Source: Candidatus Hydrogenedentes bacterium UBA2224
GTDB taxonomy: Bacteria; Hydrogenedentota; Hydrogenedentia; Hydrogenedentales; SLHB01
Length of the DNA: 19,384 bases
NCBI GenBank assembly: GCA_002348185.1
Contig: DDYW01000013.1
Location: 1-19,384 of the forward strand
Direction of reading: 5' to 3'
The notes under the pieces are model-generated. The model saw nothing but the letters and a program-made list of their open reading frames with translations, was not told where the DNA came from and did not search any database. Shown here in pieces: positions 17,147 through 19,384 of this stretch. Every line of letters begins with the position of its first letter. Within the stretch, counting starts at the first letter, position 1. The position numbers and the translations under genes are program-made.

Positions 17147-17545
17147 ATGAGAGAACCTGACCCCGTAAACGACCCGCCCAATTCGTTGTGGAGCCATTTC
17201 AGGCGCGCCTTCCGCCGGCAGAATGCCCGCCGGCCCGTCAGCTTCTATCTCATGCTGGCGATCATCGTCGTCCTGTTGCTCGGCCTGCAGATGGCCCACT
17301 ACCGGGGCGAACCGCGGCGGTTCGCGCTCGTCCTGTCGGCGATGTTCATCTTCTTTTTCATTGTTCTGTGGCGTGCGGCCGTCGATGCGATAGACATCCT
17401 CCGCCGAAGTTACCGCGAAGAGCGTGAACTGTTCCGCACTACCCTCGGAAATCCGGAATTCAACGAGACACTCGGCAAAGGCGTCGTGGACCATGGGCCG
17501 ACGGCCCCTCCCGACGACGATGCGCCCGTTACGCCCGATGATTGA
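17147..17545 (+). CDS. Small two-helix membrane protein, unknown function
   Basis: This 132-residue protein was not recognised as any named family. A basic N-terminus (HFRRAFRRQNARRP, 17-30) precedes a first hydrophobic helix (about 32-50) and, after a short charged loop, a second (about 58-76). A charged helix (DAIDILRRSYREEREL) and a Pro/Asp-rich acidic tail follow. The charge pattern suggests both ends are cytoplasmic. The ATG at 17147 has GGAG 6 nt upstream; longer in-frame readings overlap the fmdB gene. Its last 8 nt overlap the start of waaF, so the two are probably translationally coupled, and a role in envelope assembly is possible but not shown. Confidence 0.72.
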   Translation: MREPDPVNDPPNSLWSHFRRAFRRQNARRPVSFYLMLAIIVVLLLGLQMAHYRGEPRRFALVLSAMFIFFFIVLWRAAVDAIDILRRSYREERELFRTTLGNPEFNETLGKGVVDHGPTAPPDDDAPVTPDD

Positions 17546-18566
17546 GCCCCCCGCCCGGATACTGGCCTTTGTTCCCAACTGGCTCGGCGACGTCGCCATG
17601 GCCACGCCCGCGCTTCGCGCGCTGGCGCGCCGGTTTCCTGACAGCCCCCTCATCGCCGTCGGCAGACGCAGCGCGTGCGAACTCCTCCACGGGCTTCCCT
17701 GGCTGCACGAAACCGTGCCCGTCCCCGCCCGGCCCGGCCCGCTCGACATGCTCGCGCTGCGCGGGAAGCTCGCCGGCCCGTCCGCCACCCTCGCCGTGGT
17801 CTTCCCCCATTCCTTCCGCGTTGCGCTGATGGCCCGTGCCGCCGGCGCGCGCACCCGCCTGGGGTATGCCCGCAACGGCCGCGCCTGGCTCCTCACCCAC
17901 CGGGCCCTGCCCTATCGCGAACGTGGCGCCATCGCGCCCGTCTACATGGCGACCGAATACCTCGACCTCGTCGCGGCCGCCGGATGTGAAGACGATGGCG
18001 AAGGCCTCGAACTGGCCGCCGATGCCGCGACCCTCGCCCGGCTCCGTCCGCGCCTCGCCGACGACGGCCCCCTGGTCGCCGTGGCCCCCGGCGCGGCGTT
18101 CGGACCCAGCAAACGCTGGCCCGCCGAGCGCTATGCCGCCGTCATCGACGCCCTGCACAACGAAGCGCGCTGCCGCGTGGTCCTGCTGACCGGCCCGGGC
18201 GAGGAAAACACCCGCGACGCCGTCCTGGCCGCCGCCCGGCAGACTCCCATCATCGCCGATGACGGCAAACCCAGCATCGACACCCTGAAGGCCACGCTCG
18301 CCCTGGCCGACCTGCTGATCGGCAACGACAGCGGCCCGCGGCATGTGGCCATCGCGTTCAAAAAACCCGTGATCTGTATCATGGGACCCACGTCGCCGCG
18401 CTACTCCACCGGCCCCTGCGAAACCGGTGAGGTGCTCCGCGTGGACGTGGATTGCGGGCCCTGCCAGAAACCCGAATGTGAGACCGATTTCCGGTGCATG
18501 ACCCGCATCGCCCCCGCCGCCGTCGTGGCGGCCGCCCTGCGCCATCTGCCCCCGGCCCGCGCCTGA
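17538..18566 (+). CDS. waaF: ADP-heptose:LPS heptosyltransferase (glycosyltransferase family 9, WaaF-like)
   Basis: This 342-residue enzyme adds a heptose from ADP-heptose to the inner core of lipopolysaccharide on the cytoplasmic face of the inner membrane. The N-terminal nucleotide-fold opens with ILAFVPNWLGDVAMATPALRA (8-28), and WLGD is the acceptor-side motif. PGAAFGPSKRWP (184-195) and GNDSGPRHVA (262-271) are the donor-site motifs of the family. A Cys cluster C306, C309, C314, C320 near the end fits the CxxC-x4-C-x5-C pattern seen in heptosyltransferase II. The ATG at 17538 overlaps the previous gene by 8 nt; an in-frame ATG at 17520 is less likely. A 6-bp GAACGG/CCGTTC hairpin follows the stop codon but has no T-run. 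It implies an LPS-making diderm host. Confidence 0.92.
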   Translation: MIEPPARILAFVPNWLGDVAMATPALRALARRFPDSPLIAVGRRSACELLHGLPWLHETVPVPARPGPLDMLALRGKLAGPSATLAVVFPHSFRVALMARAAGARTRLGYARNGRAWLLTHRALPYRERGAIAPVYMATEYLDLVAAAGCEDDGEGLELAADAATLARLRPRLADDGPLVAVAPGAAFGPSKRWPAERYAAVIDALHNEARCRVVLLTGPGEENTRDAVLAAARQTPIIADDGKPSIDTLKATLALADLLIGNDSGPRHVAIAFKKPVICIMGPTSPRYSTGPCETGEVLRVDVDCGPCQKPECETDFRCMTRIAPAAVVAAALRHLPPARA

Positions 18567-18604
18567 ACGGAGACCGCGGCAACCCCCGTTCCCCGCGCGA
18601 TGCG

Positions 18605-19384
18605 TTACTCCACGCCGTCCAGCAGACGCAACAGATAGGCCCCGTACTCATTCTTGCGCATCGGCTCGGCCAGCACCCGCAACTGCTCCCGCCCGATAAA
18701 CCCGGACCGGTACGCGATCTCCTCGATGCATGCGATTCGCAGCCCCTGCCGCTCCTGAACCGTCTGCACGAAGTTCGTGGCCTGCACCAGCGATTCGTGC
18801 GTCCCCGTGTCCAGCCATGCAAACCCGCGGCCCAGCAATTCCACCCGCAACCGGCCGCGCTCCAGATAGGCCAGGTTGACGTCCGTGATTTCCAGTTCGC
18901 CCCGCGGCGATGGCTTCAGCCCCTTCGCGATCCCGACCACCGCATTGTCGTAGAAGTACAGCCCCGGCACCGCATAGTGCGACTTGGGCCGCGCCGGCTT
19001 CTCTTCGATGCTCAGCACGTTCCACTGCGCGTCAAATTCCACCACGCCGTATCGCTCCGGATCGCGGACCGGATACCCGAAGATCAGCCCGCCCTCCCGG
19101 AGCTGCGCCCCGCGGCGTATCGACTCGACCAGGTTATGCCCGTAAAAAATATTGTCGCCCAGAATCATCGCCACCGCGTCGTCCCCGATAAACTCCGCTC
19201 CGAGGATAAACGCCTGGGCAAGCCCTTCGGGCCGGGGTTGCACCACATACGAAAACGACAACCCCAGCTGCGAGCCGTCCCCCAGCAGACGTCGAAACGA
19301 CGGCATGTCTTCCGGCGTCGAGATGATCAGGATCTCCCGGATGCCCGCCAGCATCAACACCGAGAGCGGGTAGTAGATCATCGG
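18605..19384 (-). CDS. rfbA: Glucose-1-phosphate thymidylyltransferase (partial, N-terminus outside window)
   Basis: This enzyme makes dTDP-glucose from glucose-1-phosphate and dTTP, the first step to dTDP-rhamnose and other O-antigen sugars. The visible 260 residues begin PMIYYPLSVLMLAGI, which follows the missing GGxGTRL nucleotide loop of about 30 residues. Family marks are ILGDNIFYGHNL, YPVRDPERYGVVEFD, SIEEKPARPKSHYAVPGLYFYD, GELEITDVN and AWLDTGTHESL. The C-terminus is complete and ends in LLDGVE. The window edge cuts the gene exactly on a codon boundary, so it is simply incomplete rather than broken. It converges with waaF across a 38-nt gap. Confidence 0.95.
   Translation of the reverse strand, partial: PMIYYPLSVLMLAGIREILIISTPEDMPSFRRLLGDGSQLGLSFSYVVQPRPEGLAQAFILGAEFIGDDAVAMILGDNIFYGHNLVESIRRGAQLREGGLIFGYPVRDPERYGVVEFDAQWNVLSIEEKPARPKSHYAVPGLYFYDNAVVGIAKGLKPSPRGELEITDVNLAYLERGRLRVELLGRGFAWLDTGTHESLVQATNFVQTVQERQGLRIACIEEIAYRSGFIGREQLRVLAEPMRKNEYGAYLLRLLDGVE

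Overview
The window is GC-rich, densely coded bacterial DNA. It probably comes from a diderm of the Planctomycetes-Verrucomicrobia-Lentisphaerae neighbourhood or Candidatus Hydrogenedentes. Three things suggest this: an H-X9-DG prepilin-like protein at 400-1266, which is a hallmark of those phyla; a WaaF-type heptosyltransferase, which implies LPS; and many GTG starts preceded by good Shine-Dalgarno sequences. The phylum is an inference, because no rRNA or other marker lies in the window.

Layout. (1) 1-1266 (+): a near-consensus sigma-70 promoter, a cobalamin (B12) riboswitch, a leader with mutually exclusive pairings around the Shine-Dalgarno sequence, and one H-X9-DG pseudopilin gene. (2) 9245-1292 (-): a pyruvate dehydrogenase operon with its own promoter, in the order aceE (E1), aceF/pdhC (E2), a NUDIX hydrolase, an FGGY sugar kinase, and lpd (E3). 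Two genes outside the complex sit between E2 and E3. (3) 9360-10325 (+): a YaeI/LpxG-like metallophosphoesterase. (4) 16131-10411 (-): a CuZn efflux permease with a C-terminal HMA domain, a PHP-like metal-dependent protein of unknown role, a soluble PAS-GAF-PAS histidine kinase, and a REC-GGDEF diguanylate cyclase. The last two are 17 nt apart and look like a cognate pair. (5) 16132-16901: a 770-nt gene-free stretch. It holds a compact structured RNA of about 197 nt that I assign to the HEARO/omega-RNA class (the guide RNA of IscB-type elements), here with no iscB gene. Around it are a strong minus-strand promoter, an 11-bp perfect hairpin, a 16-bp palindrome and a regularly spaced array of CATAA-type half-sites. 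(6) 16902-18566 (+): an FmdB-type zinc ribbon, a two-helix membrane protein and waaF. (7) 18605-19384 (-): the 3' part of rfbA (glucose-1-phosphate thymidylyltransferase), cut by the window edge.

How the parts work together. Block 2 supplies all three subunits of the pyruvate dehydrogenase complex (pyruvate to acetyl-CoA). Blocks 3, 6 and 7 point to the outer envelope (lipid A/LPS core and dTDP-sugars). Block 4 joins metal export to a signalling pair whose output is c-di-GMP. The observations most worth checking are the B12-controlled pseudopilin, the orphan HEARO-like RNA with its antisense promoter, and the PDH operon carrying a sugar kinase and a NUDIX hydrolase.
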